NCBI RefSeq assembly: GCF_009668025.1
Contig: NZ_WJXZ01000014.1
Location: 1,397,097-1,461,096 of the forward strand
DNA length: 64,000 nucleotides
Direction: 5' to 3'
From: Larkinella terrae
GTDB taxonomy: Bacteria; Bacteroidota; Bacteroidia; Cytophagales; Spirosomataceae
A model generated the notes under the pieces. That model saw only the letters and a list, made by a program, of their open reading frames with translations. It did not search any database and was not told the origin of the DNA. The position numbers and the translations under genes are program-made. Shown here piece by piece: positions 53,121-60,424 of the stretch; the stretch's first letter is position 1, and every line of letters begins with the position of its first letter.

Positions 53121-53383
53121 TCCGGCATACCGATTTTGATGATTCGTTTTCCGGGAAAGTAAAGCTCCGTCAGTTAATTCAAACCAAAGAAATTACACTC
53201 GGCGGGAATCTGACGCTAAAAATCTATGGCACCCTGGCGTGCAAATCCGGAAAGCGAATGTTGCGGAAAAACCGGGCGTTTTTTCAATCCGAAAACGATG
53301 CCATACAAAGCGGTTTTCGCCCCTGTGGCCATTGCCTGCCCGAAAAATACCGGCAATGGAAATCGTCAGGCAACATAACCTGA
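53117..53383 (+). CDS. Stand-alone Ada-type metal-binding domain
   Basis: An 88-residue protein with the Ada zinc-domain pattern: YGTLACKSGKRMLRKNRAFF and then GFRPCGHCLPEKY. Three of the four zinc cysteines are kept (first, third and fourth). The second, which would stand four residues after the first, is Lys. A lost thiol would change metal binding or the methyl-accepting reaction. It is translationally coupled to the oxygenase. It may sense methylphosphotriesters in place of the missing domain of the upstream Ada. Confidence 0.82.
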   Translation: MIRHTDFDDSFSGKVKLRQLIQTKEITLGGNLTLKIYGTLACKSGKRMLRKNRAFFQSENDAIQSGFRPCGHCLPEKYRQWKSSGNIT

Positions 53384-53413
53384 CTGCGAGCAAGGTCGTC
53401 TAATTATCCAATA

Positions 53414-53745
53414 AACCCTGTAAGGGTTGACTCTGGATAACCCCGGATGCAATCCGGGGCCAAAGATGCCCAACCACACAACAACCCTGAAAGGGTTGAC
53501 CTTGGATAACCCCGGATGCAATCCGGGGCCAAAGCTGCCCAACCACGCAACAACCCTGCAAGGGTTGACCCTGGATAACCCCGGATGTAATCCGGGGCAA
53601 TCGAGAGCTGATATAACCCCGAAAAGGTTGACCAATTGAGTCTTCCAGTTCTTTCAAGATTGCCGTAGTTTTGGCCGTCTCTATCCCCCGGATTTTATCC
53701 GGGGTTATCCAGGTTCAACCCTTGCAAGGTTGGATAAGCTTTTGC
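53414..53745. repeat. 69-bp tandem repeats made of two palindromes
   Basis: Units start at 53414, 53483 and 53552 (exact 69-bp period) with a fourth, broken unit near 53613. Each contains AACCCTG-N-AAGGGTT and CCCCGGATGCAATCCGGGG. An inverted, diverged copy lies at about 53684-53745. This is not CRISPR: unit length, lack of unique spacers and lack of cas genes all disagree. Rest of the gap to 53902: a gene remnant and a terminator. Confidence 0.85.
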
Positions 53746-53809
53746 CAGCAGGTTGTTCCGGATTGCAAATAACGGCCAGGATGGTGAGGATAGCCAGTCC
53801 TTTTTTCAT
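53705..53809 (-). pseudogene. Truncated signal-peptide gene fused into repeat
   Basis: From the ATG at 53809 the frame encodes MKKGLAILTILAVICNPEQP and about 14 more residues, then ends in the inverted copy of the repeat unit. The first 16 residues are a good signal or lipoprotein leader. The rest (NLARVEPG) is repeat sequence. It appears that the repeat array replaced the body of a small exported protein. Confidence 0.5.
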
Positions 53810-53823
53810 TAGGGTTGTTGGGG

Positions 53824-53856
53824 CAGCCCATCCCGAAAGTGGAAGTGGATGGGCTG
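53824..53856. terminator. Hairpin downstream of the di-heme cytochrome
   Basis: CAGCCCATCC (53824-53833) is complementary to GGATGGGCTG (53847-53856). It is 47 bp past the cytochrome stop on the minus strand. There is no strong T tract. Confidence 0.5.
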
Positions 53857-53902
53857 GAATTTCGGGTGACGCTGGCGCTCGTCTGAAAACCGGTGACTGA
53901 AC

Positions 53903-54910
53903 TTAGCGGCCAGCCGTTGCTTTCTGATTTTGGGTATTCTGCAATTCGAGTTCAGCGTTCCGCTTCGCGATGTCGTTCTGAATTTTCGGCACGGTTTTCA
54001 GGTATTCATAAATCGCCCCCAATTCACGGTTTGACAACATCGGCCGGGGCGACATCGGGCGCCGGAGGATGGTACCATCTGGCCGGACGCCGGTTTGTAC
54101 CATGCGGATAAACTGCTCTTTCGTGTATTTTTTGGCAATACCGGTTTTTTCGTCGAATGTCAGGTTGGCCGTCACGATTGGTTTTCCACCATCACCAACC
54201 ATTTCAATCCCACCCCCGTAATACCCCTTAGTTTTTTCCGGATGAATCTTATCCTGATCGATCAAATCCCCGGAGTGACAGCTGTAGCAATCGCCTATGG
54301 CGTCGGCGGTGTACCGTCCCAGTGCCACCGGGTCGGTGCTGTCCGGCAGAGAGACGAGTTCCGGCGAATAGGGCAGTGGTTTCATTAGCGTGTGCGTCAG
54401 AAGTTTAGAGACAAAACTGAGTTCCGACTCAGGACCTTCTTCTTTCGTTGCCTGAACCGGAAACCGGTCGGAACGCAACCAGGCTACCACGGATTTCAGG
54501 TCTTCGTCGGCCATGTGCGGATACTGGGGCATCACGGGGGCGTAGGAGCCATCGCGACGAATACCCGTGCGCAGAAAGTACATGATCTCGCCGTCGGTCC
54601 AGTTTCCGATGCCTTTTTCCTTATCCTGGGTGATGTTTTTAGAGTATAATTTGCCGAAAATGGCAGGGACCTCGTTCAGGAATTTTCCGGTTACCTGGTT
54701 CTGGTTGTTCGCGTGGCATTCCATGCACTGAATCTGCGCGATGACCTCGCCCCGGGCCACGCGGGCGGGCGTTTTTTCCACGGTAATTTCGGGGATGGTG
54801 GGAGGATCGTAAGTTGGTACGCCCACGGCGGCTACGTACGCACAAAAACCGGCCAGCAGCAAAAGAAGGCCGCCAAACACATAGCCGACAACTTTTAGGA
54901 CTTTTTTCAT
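53903..54910 (-). CDS. Membrane-anchored di-heme cytochrome c
   Basis: A 335-residue protein with one N-terminal helix (VVGYVFGGLLLLLAGFCAYVAAV) and two c-type heme sites, CMECH and CYSCH. The second domain ends with the usual LSNRELGAIYEYLKTVP helix. MPQYPHMADEDLKSVVAWL holds a Met ligand for the first heme. It should carry electrons in the periplasm. Its partner oxidoreductase is not adjacent; the PQQ protein at 4.8 kb is of a similar trade but far away. Confidence 0.92.
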   Translation of the reverse strand: MKKVLKVVGYVFGGLLLLLAGFCAYVAAVGVPTYDPPTIPEITVEKTPARVARGEVIAQIQCMECHANNQNQVTGKFLNEVPAIFGKLYSKNITQDKEKGIGNWTDGEIMYFLRTGIRRDGSYAPVMPQYPHMADEDLKSVVAWLRSDRFPVQATKEEGPESELSFVSKLLTHTLMKPLPYSPELVSLPDSTDPVALGRYTADAIGDCYSCHSGDLIDQDKIHPEKTKGYYGGGIEMVGDGGKPIVTANLTFDEKTGIAKKYTKEQFIRMVQTGVRPDGTILRRPMSPRPMLSNRELGAIYEYLKTVPKIQNDIAKRNAELELQNTQNQKATAGR

Positions 54911-55034
54911 AAGATGAACAGTAAAAATGGTGTGGAAGAATCTGTTTTAGTTAGCTGAAGCAAAATTGTAGCTCTTCTGCCTCCAACTCAATGACGGAGT
55001 GTCTGAAACGTCACAACTTTCAGATGAAGCGTCA

Positions 55035-55127
55035 TTACCAGCTAATCATCTGATACGGAGCCGGTTTGGGATTTTTCGGCTGCGCATTCGGGTCGTGAAT
55101 CGGAATGGAGAATTTGATTACTGCTGA
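55035..55127 (-). pseudogene. Possible C-terminal gene remnant
   Basis: On the minus strand a frame reads SAVIKFSIPIHDPNAQPKNP followed by KPAPYQMISW and a TAA at 55035. Codon choice looks like the neighbours, but there is no start: the frame is closed by TGA at 55191-55193. It may be the end of a lost gene, or a chance frame antisense to the next ORF. Confidence 0.3.
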
Positions 55128-55460
55128 ATTAGGGGAAAATTCGTAATCGATATCGGGCTGATGATCAGTTCTTTTGCTGGTTTCGCGCAGTCAAAAACCA
55201 GTAAAGTATTGATGGCTTGCGGAGATAGAAAAGTTCTGCTGGTGGAATATCGAAGCGAGAAAGACATCATCAACCGGATCAAACCTGGATCGATCCGGTC
55301 AGTCTATTTATACGGTTTCCGAAAAAACTGGTGGGCGTATCACGTGCGGTTTCTGCACCCGGGCCACGCCCGCGCTTTTCCAACGCTTCAGGTTTACAAA
55401 GCGCGCTGGTTCAGGCCGAAATCAGGCCCGAACTATTTTGAGAGGAATATCTCCCGTTAG
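55128..55460 (+). CDS. Small exported protein, unknown
   Basis: From the ATG at 55161 the frame gives 99 residues. Starting at an ATT (55128) adds MRGKFVIDIGL-like residues, which turns ISSFAGFAQSK into a normal signal peptide with cleavage after FAQ. The mature part, VLMACGDRKVLLVEYRSEKD and on to YLYGFRKNWWAYHVRFL, resembles no family I know. The 3' end overlaps the convergent 55422-55727 gene by 39 bp, so one of the two may be shorter or false. Confidence 0.45.
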   Translation: MRGKFVIDIGLMISSFAGFAQSKTSKVLMACGDRKVLLVEYRSEKDIINRIKPGSIRSVYLYGFRKNWWAYHVRFLHPGHARAFPTLQVYKARWFRPKSGPNYFERNISR

Positions 55461-55727
55461 GTTTTTGAGCAGTTCCGCGAGGTGTGACACGGTTTGAGTC
55501 ATTTCATCCTCCGATGGCGTGACGACATGCGGAATCGCTTCCAGTTTGGCAACCAGTTGCCCGCTTTCCTCAGCCAAAAAAAACTGAAAATCGCCGAGCG
55601 TCACCTCAATCTGGTGGTCGGGGGTCATTTCGACGGACTGAATAACCCGATGACCGGGATTTAACTCATACTCGTCGTTCCAGAATTGTCGAACTCTTTT
55701 ATAAATCTTTTCGGCTATTGCATTCAT
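55422..55727 (-). CDS. Hypothetical cytoplasmic protein
   Basis: 101 residues from the ATG at 55727 (MNAIAEKIYKRVRQFWND). It has a short alpha-beta pattern with VIQSVEMTPDHQIEVTLGDF and an acidic helix. There are no membrane segments and I do not recognise a family. The frame extends upstream without a convincing start. The overlap at its 3' end with the opposite ORF lowers certainty. Confidence 0.55.
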   Translation of the reverse strand: MNAIAEKIYKRVRQFWNDEYELNPGHRVIQSVEMTPDHQIEVTLGDFQFFLAEESGQLVAKLEAIPHVVTPSEDEMTQTVSHLAELLKNLTGDIPLKIVRA

Positions 55728-55933
55728 TGGAAAATTGAAACGGATAAATCTGCGGATTGCTCCAAAACGGGACAGTGTCACGCAGGAGACTAACAGGTAG
55801 GGAACGCGCAAAGGCCCCTCTTTTGTTCTCAAATTTGGGATAGTTTTTATTTCCCAACGATCCTGATTTTTCGTAGTGCATTGAATATGAGTGTGTTGTT
55901 GAATTGCAAAATTCGCTAAAAAACCGTCTTGTT

Positions 55934-56542
55934 ATGTCGTTGGCCCATCTCTCCAAGGATCTAATCCTGAAGAAAATTATCGAATCGACGCCCGAGCCGA
56001 AAATTGCGTTCGACTACGAAGAAGATCCCGCGAAAAACCGCATTTACCTGGCGCTGCTGGAGAGTATCGTCTCCCAACAGATTTCGGTCAAAGCCGCCGA
56101 GTCCATTTTTACCCGGTTTCTCGCCTTATTTCCGGACGGTTACCCGCATCCCGAGCAGTTGGTTGCCAAATCGGCGGAAGAGTTGCGGAGTGCCGGACTT
56201 TCGGGCCAGAAATCGGTCTACCTGCAAAGTGTGGCCGCTTTTGCCCTGGAAAATCCGATGTCCATCGCTCACCTGAGTGCGCTGACCGATGAAGAAATTG
56301 TGCAGTATTTGCTGCCCATCAAAGGCGTGGGGAGGTGGACGGTCGAGATGCTGCTGATGTTTGTTCTGAACCGCCCCGACGTGTTTCCGATCGACGATCT
56401 GGTGATCCGGCAGCGGATGATCAAAGCCTACGGCCTGACCGAAACCGGTCGTGCCCTCTACAAACGCCTTCACGAAATCGCCGAAACCTGGCGCCCCCAC
56501 CGTACCCTCGCATCGCGGTATTTGTGGCGCTGGAAAGGGTGA
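55934..56542 (+). CDS. alkA: DNA-3-methyladenine glycosylase II (AlkA-like)
   Basis: A 202-residue HhH-GPD glycosylase. LLPIKGVGRWTVEMLLMFVL is the helix-hairpin-helix, and VFPIDDLVIR has the catalytic aspartate (D154/D155). It removes alkylated purines such as 3-methyladenine. It is shorter than E. coli AlkA and lacks the N-terminal domain, like many bacterial and yeast MAG-type enzymes. It is 2.5 kb from the ada group and might share its regulation. I use the ATG at 55934. Confidence 0.92.
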   Translation: MSLAHLSKDLILKKIIESTPEPKIAFDYEEDPAKNRIYLALLESIVSQQISVKAAESIFTRFLALFPDGYPHPEQLVAKSAEELRSAGLSGQKSVYLQSVAAFALENPMSIAHLSALTDEEIVQYLLPIKGVGRWTVEMLLMFVLNRPDVFPIDDLVIRQRMIKAYGLTETGRALYKRLHEIAETWRPHRTLASRYLWRWKG

Positions 56543-56546
56543 CTAG

Positions 56547-56680
56547 GATTGCGGTGAATTACGCTGATTTAAATGATAAAAGGATGATGAAAAAGAGAAT
56601 AAAAGTGATGGCATGATTCTGTCCGGACAATCATTTTTCATCTTTCAAAACCACCTTAATCAAAGTCAATCACCGCAATC
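56547..56680. repeat. ATTGCGGTGA-type imperfect inverted repeat
   Basis: GATTGCGGTGAATTACGCTG and on (56547-56594) pairs imperfectly with 56633-56680. It spans the gap between convergent alkA and the metallophosphoesterase gene. I recall similar words from other Bacteroidota spacers. Confidence 0.65.
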
Positions 56681-56684
56681 ATAG

Positions 56685-57896
56685 TCAATACTTGGTCACT
56701 TCCGGGTGGATTTCCAGGAGTTCGGAGGATAAACCGCCGGTTTCGTCGACTTTCCAGCGTTCGGCAATGACGGTTTTGTTGGTCTGGTCGATGTAGTTGA
56801 TGTCGATGGCGGGACCGTTTATCGTTAGGAGGGCGAAACCGTTGAAGCCGACATCCCGACGGCGGATGCGCTCCCGAACCCGCTGATCGTAAAACAGCAA
56901 CTGCCCCAGGTGGCCGCGATCCGGCGGGTCGGTTTCGACGGGCATGCCACCGTGGCCCACACAACGCCCCCAGGCCTGGATGCCGTCCGAAAAACCGTAT
57001 TTGTTGTAAAACGACAGCCGGTGTTCGTGGCCCCAAAACCACAAAACCGGTCGCTCGGCCGCGCCAAAAACCTCCTTCAATTGCCGCCCAACAACGGGAT
57101 GATCGTCGCGGAACGAAGAGAAATAAGGGTGATGACTCAGGAGAATGATCCCGCGTTTATCGTCGGGATTGCCCAGTTTGACAACCTCTTTCAGCCAACT
57201 GATCTGTTCTTTCCGCAGATTGCAGTCGGGTTTGAACAACACTTCCAGAAAGGGGCGGTTCGTTGAGTTGTAGCCCGTATCGAGGCCAATGATGCGCCAG
57301 TGTTCGTTTTCCAGGCAGAAAAAACCGGCCTGCTGCGTCGCCACTTCGTGACCTTTACGGATTTTCATCTCGGGCAGCAGCTTCTTGAAATAAGCCGTTC
57401 CGTTGGAATACATCTCGTGGTTGCCCGACAGCGCCAGACTACCGTGTTTGCCGAAATGCCAGGAAGCGTCGGGATTGGTAAAATTGTCCGCAACTTCCTG
57501 CGGAGTTCCCACAAAATAGATGTCGCCGAGGTGAATGGTATAATCGGGATCGTAATCGCGGATCAAACCGCCGATCCGGTCGGATTCGGGCGTGTCGGTA
57601 GCCCAATCCGAAACCAGCGCGAGCGTTACGGTGTCGGTATAGGAATGAATCGGGTAAATTCCGTCGTCGCCGTTGCGGGGATAAAACTGGTATTCCGCTT
57701 TCGGACCAAACCGGCTTTTGAGGTAATGATAGGCAAATCCCAGCAGGTTGGTTGCAAAAAACGCGGCCACTTTGTTGGCTGCCGTGCCTTCCTTTAACCG
57801 TTTTTCGTAGAGCGCGACCTGCGTTTTTAGGTGGTTTTCAATATCGCTATGGCCTAAATCGACGTATTGCTCCGGTTCTCGTTTTTCAGATTTCAT
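56685..57896 (-). CDS. Calcineurin-like metallophosphoesterase
   Basis: A 403-residue protein with the full set of metallophosphoesterase motifs: LVSDWATDT (variant of DxH, with Asp at the metal site), HLGDIYFVG, LSGNHEMYSNG, LLSHHPYFSSF and FWGHEHRLSFY. The N-terminal ~85 residues are helical and specific to this subgroup. It should bind two metal ions and split a phosphoester, but no substrate can be named. It has no signal peptide, so it is cytoplasmic. Confidence 0.88.
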   Translation of the reverse strand: MKSEKREPEQYVDLGHSDIENHLKTQVALYEKRLKEGTAANKVAAFFATNLLGFAYHYLKSRFGPKAEYQFYPRNGDDGIYPIHSYTDTVTLALVSDWATDTPESDRIGGLIRDYDPDYTIHLGDIYFVGTPQEVADNFTNPDASWHFGKHGSLALSGNHEMYSNGTAYFKKLLPEMKIRKGHEVATQQAGFFCLENEHWRIIGLDTGYNSTNRPFLEVLFKPDCNLRKEQISWLKEVVKLGNPDDKRGIILLSHHPYFSSFRDDHPVVGRQLKEVFGAAERPVLWFWGHEHRLSFYNKYGFSDGIQAWGRCVGHGGMPVETDPPDRGHLGQLLFYDQRVRERIRRRDVGFNGFALLTINGPAIDINYIDQTNKTVIAERWKVDETGGLSSELLEIHPEVTKY

Positions 57897-57914
57897 GGGT
57901 AAGGTTAGTCGGAC

Positions 57915-58000
57915 ATTGACGATCGATCAATGACCATTGACGATCGACCATTGACCATCGTCAGCCGTCAATGGTCAATGGTCAATCGTCTGTCGTCAAT
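57915..58000. repeat. TTGACC-family inverted repeat
   Basis: ATTGACGATCGATCAATGACC opens a set of ATTGACC/ATCGACC words that pair imperfectly with GGTCAATGGTCAATCGTC and GTCGTCAAT up to 58000. It is related to the element at 6582-6672. It lies between two minus-strand genes. Confidence 0.8.
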
Positions 58001-58006
58001 TTTCCT

Positions 58007-59431
58007 TCACAAGTTAACAACTTCAAGAATCATCGCTGCGTCAGCGTGGAGAAGAATGTATAATCCGTCGGGCCGAACGGCGATGGCTTTGGGACTCAAC
58101 TGAAATTTCGGAATGTCGATCCGGGCTTTCTGACCCACTTTCGCCTTCGCAAATGCCTGTTCGATTTTAGTGGGAATCAGCGTGAAATACTCCTGAAGCG
58201 GCATTCGCATCGCGGCCTGAACCGTGTCTTTCAGCGTGTCGTGCAGCAGCCAGTCGGCCACTTTTGCCAGCGACTGTTCCGTGTGCATGTCGTAATCAAT
58301 GTTCTGCATCACCAGTTCATTGCGGAGGGTGTCGAAGGCCGGTCGGCCCCGGAAATAAAGCGTCCCCGCAATGGCGCCTTTAATGTCGGTTTGCACAACC
58401 AGCGCATGATCGCTGCCATAAACATTCACTTTCTCGATGTCGACAAGGTGGTTGACAATATCAAATTTTTTGCCGGTAATGAACTGGTTCAACACCGCAC
58501 TCATCTGACTGTACGGAATGCGACTCAATAAGTTGAGGTGGGAGATCATTGGCAGGAAAGCCACTTTTTGCAGGCGCGGTAGCCGGGCGTTCAAGGCGTA
58601 AACCGGTTTTGGGCCAAATATGGACTCAACGGCCAGTTTGATGCGCATGGGTATGATTATCGAAGTGGGATTCCCGCGAATGGGGCCGACCAGCACGGCA
58701 AACGGCCGGGGGCGGAGCCAGACTTCCTGGTAGGCGCGGTTGATGAGCAGCGGTTTCTGAATATCCCGCCAAATCTTTGCCAGCTCGCGATCCAGACGAA
58801 GTTCATTGAAAACCGCTTTATCGATCGCGTTTTCAATGCCGTTTTCCCGCTTTGTCAGAATGTGATTGGCCAGTTTGGTCACGGGAATGTTGATGCCCAG
58901 CACCCGGATGGCGGGTTCCGTGATCCAGCGGTAATTTTCCAGTTCGACATTGGTTTCCATGCGCCAGTCGTTGCGGACCGTCAGCGGGCTGCGAAAACGA
59001 ACTTCCAGCGCACTGTAGACGCGATTGGACGTATCTTTCGGATTGTTGCTCAGGCGGAGGGGATTGCTGATCCAGATTTTCAGCGATGCGCCAAAGGTAA
59101 GCCGAGTTCCGTCAAACGCCAGCTTGATCGGGCCGGATCGTTCGATGTGAATGTGAATCGGGCGGGCAATTCCGTTTTTGATCGTGCCGTTTTCGACCAG
59201 AACGACGCCCAGCGCTTTGTTGATTTTTTCCTCTAGTTCCGTAATTTCAAACAGAACGGGCGCACTAACGTAGGAACTGTCGGCTTTCAGGGAGTCGTCG
59301 AAGTTTTCGGCAACGGGCGGTTCGGGCCTGACGCGTTTACAGGAAAACGCTCCCGCCAACAACATGGCGAGAAAGGCGGCACGAATTAAATAAAAGAAGA
59401 GATGGTTTCGTGTACTTACTTCACGCGTCAT
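58007..59431 (-). CDS. DUF4403 lipoprotein
   Basis: A 474-residue lipoprotein: the signal peptide has the lipobox LAGAFSC (Cys31), followed by KRVRPEPPVAENFDD. The body shows repeated strands such as IHIHIERSGPIKLAFDGTRLTFGASLKIWI and ELENYRWITEPAIRVLGINIPVT. This matches DUF4403 by memory, a family with tubular lipid-binding-like folds in other bacteria but no tested role. It is probably on the periplasmic side of a membrane. Confidence 0.75.
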   Translation of the reverse strand: MTREVSTRNHLFFYLIRAAFLAMLLAGAFSCKRVRPEPPVAENFDDSLKADSSYVSAPVLFEITELEEKINKALGVVLVENGTIKNGIARPIHIHIERSGPIKLAFDGTRLTFGASLKIWISNPLRLSNNPKDTSNRVYSALEVRFRSPLTVRNDWRMETNVELENYRWITEPAIRVLGINIPVTKLANHILTKRENGIENAIDKAVFNELRLDRELAKIWRDIQKPLLINRAYQEVWLRPRPFAVLVGPIRGNPTSIIIPMRIKLAVESIFGPKPVYALNARLPRLQKVAFLPMISHLNLLSRIPYSQMSAVLNQFITGKKFDIVNHLVDIEKVNVYGSDHALVVQTDIKGAIAGTLYFRGRPAFDTLRNELVMQNIDYDMHTEQSLAKVADWLLHDTLKDTVQAAMRMPLQEYFTLIPTKIEQAFAKAKVGQKARIDIPKFQLSPKAIAVRPDGLYILLHADAAMILEVVNL

Positions 59432-59457
59432 GTTAGGCCAGGAATACGTGTTATCAG

Positions 59458-59631
59458 TTAATTAACTGGTAACCGCCCTGATTTGTTGGCCGACGTCAAT
59501 TTGGAATCCGCGCTGCACCCGCAACCCTTCGAACAACCGGCTTCTTTCCGGAACAAACTGTTCCAGGCCCGCCAGCCCAGATAAGCCAGCGCAGCGAGAA
59601 AAATGAGACCGATGATCAGTTGCTGAACCAT
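59458..59631 (-). CDS. FeoB-associated Cys-rich membrane protein
   Basis: 57 residues from the ATG at 59631: one membrane helix (QQLIIGLIFLAALAYLGW) followed by AGCSKGCGCS and a polar tail. The helix plus CxxxCxC pattern is that of small FeoB-associated Cys-rich proteins (FeoC-like position in Bacteroidota). No feoA or feoB is in the window; the DUF4403 gene follows. It may help iron uptake elsewhere in the cell. Confidence 0.75.
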   Translation of the reverse strand: MVQQLIIGLIFLAALAYLGWRAWNSLFRKEAGCSKGCGCSADSKLTSANKSGRLPVN

Positions 59632-59648
59632 TGAATTAAAAATTAAGA

Positions 59649-59817
59649 GACTGTCTAAAATTCAGATTTCCCCTTTCTTCGGTCTGCCTCCAACCCCCTA
59701 AAGGCCGGGCGGTTGGTGCCGGGCTTTAATCGGCGTCTCAAAGCCCGGCACCGGCCGCCCGGCCTTTAGGGGGTTGGGGGCAAAGCGGAAAAGGAAAATT
59801 ATAAAATTTAGACAGCC
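59649..59817. mobile_element. MITE-like element, 169 bp
   Basis: Imperfect terminal repeats GACTGTCTAAAATT and (rc) GGCTGTCTAAATTT bound the element. An inner 38-bp inverted repeat (59690-59727 with 59740-59777, two mismatches) makes a strong hairpin. The word GAATTAAAAATTAA flanks it on both sides (59633-59646 and 59823-59836). It has no ORF. The ends look like those of some IS families, so it could be mobilised by a transposase elsewhere. Confidence 0.55.
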
Positions 59818-59822
59818 TCCAA

Positions 59823-59884
59823 GAATTAAAAATTAAAAATAGCTCGGTATTGCCAACTTTTAACTTTTCATTTTTAACTTTTAA
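59823..59884. repeat. AATTAAAAATTAAAAAT inverted repeat
   Basis: AATTAAAAATTAAAAAT pairs with ATTTTTAACTTTTAATT across about 30 bp. The right arm overlaps the stop of the YfiT gene. The MITE-like element appears inserted at the left copy of its word. Confidence 0.65.
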
Positions 59885-60421
59885 TTACACCCAATGGTTC
59901 CGTAAAGCAAGCTGATACGCGTGCTGGTAGTGGTGTTCGCCGTGCCAGGCGTAATTGGCGATGGCTTCGGAGAGTGAAAACCGGAGTTGACTGGCCGGGT
60001 GGAAATACTGTCGCCGGAGTTCCGTTTCGGTCAGCGCGTTCAGTACCATCACCCAGCGTTGGTGTAAATTGCTCAGAATGACCAGGGAAGGTGCTACGGA
60101 AAGCGTATAGTCGGGCAGTTTGGCCCAATCCTGTTCTTCGTACGGCTTAATGGTTGGCACATCCTCGGTCAGCGCGAGTTTGGTGCGCGTGTAGGCGTTG
60201 ATGTGGCTGTCGGCGACGTGGTGAATCAGCTGCCGGACCGTCCAGCCGCCGGGCCGGTAGGGTGTGTCGAGCCGACTATCTCCCCAGCGCCCGACGAGTT
60301 CAGTCAGGTTGTGGGGAAAAACCGCAATGGCCGCGATATGTTCCTGCGTCTGGTCGAACGTATACGTCTGGCCGTAGGTGAATTCGCCAATGGGGTAGCG
60401 GAGGTCGTCGTTTTCGGGCAT
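59885..60421 (-). CDS. DinB/YfiT-type bacillithiol transferase-like protein
   Basis: A 178-residue four-helix-bundle protein. RPGGWTVRQLIHHVADSHINAYTRTKLAL holds the first metal His, and YAWHGEHHYQH supplies the others (HxxxH-like). YfiT proteins are metal-dependent thiol transferases, in Firmicutes with bacillithiol. Some Bacteroidota also make bacillithiol, so the role is plausible. The start at 60421 is directly followed on the strand by the glycosyltransferase stop (3 bp away). Confidence 0.88.
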   Translation of the reverse strand: MPENDDLRYPIGEFTYGQTYTFDQTQEHIAAIAVFPHNLTELVGRWGDSRLDTPYRPGGWTVRQLIHHVADSHINAYTRTKLALTEDVPTIKPYEEQDWAKLPDYTLSVAPSLVILSNLHQRWVMVLNALTETELRRQYFHPASQLRFSLSEAIANYAWHGEHHYQHAYQLALRNHWV

Positions 60422-60424
60422 AGC

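Noticed and set aside
53414-53620. CRISPR array
   Set aside because: The 69-bp units follow each other without unique spacers, each unit holds two palindromes, and no cas genes are present.
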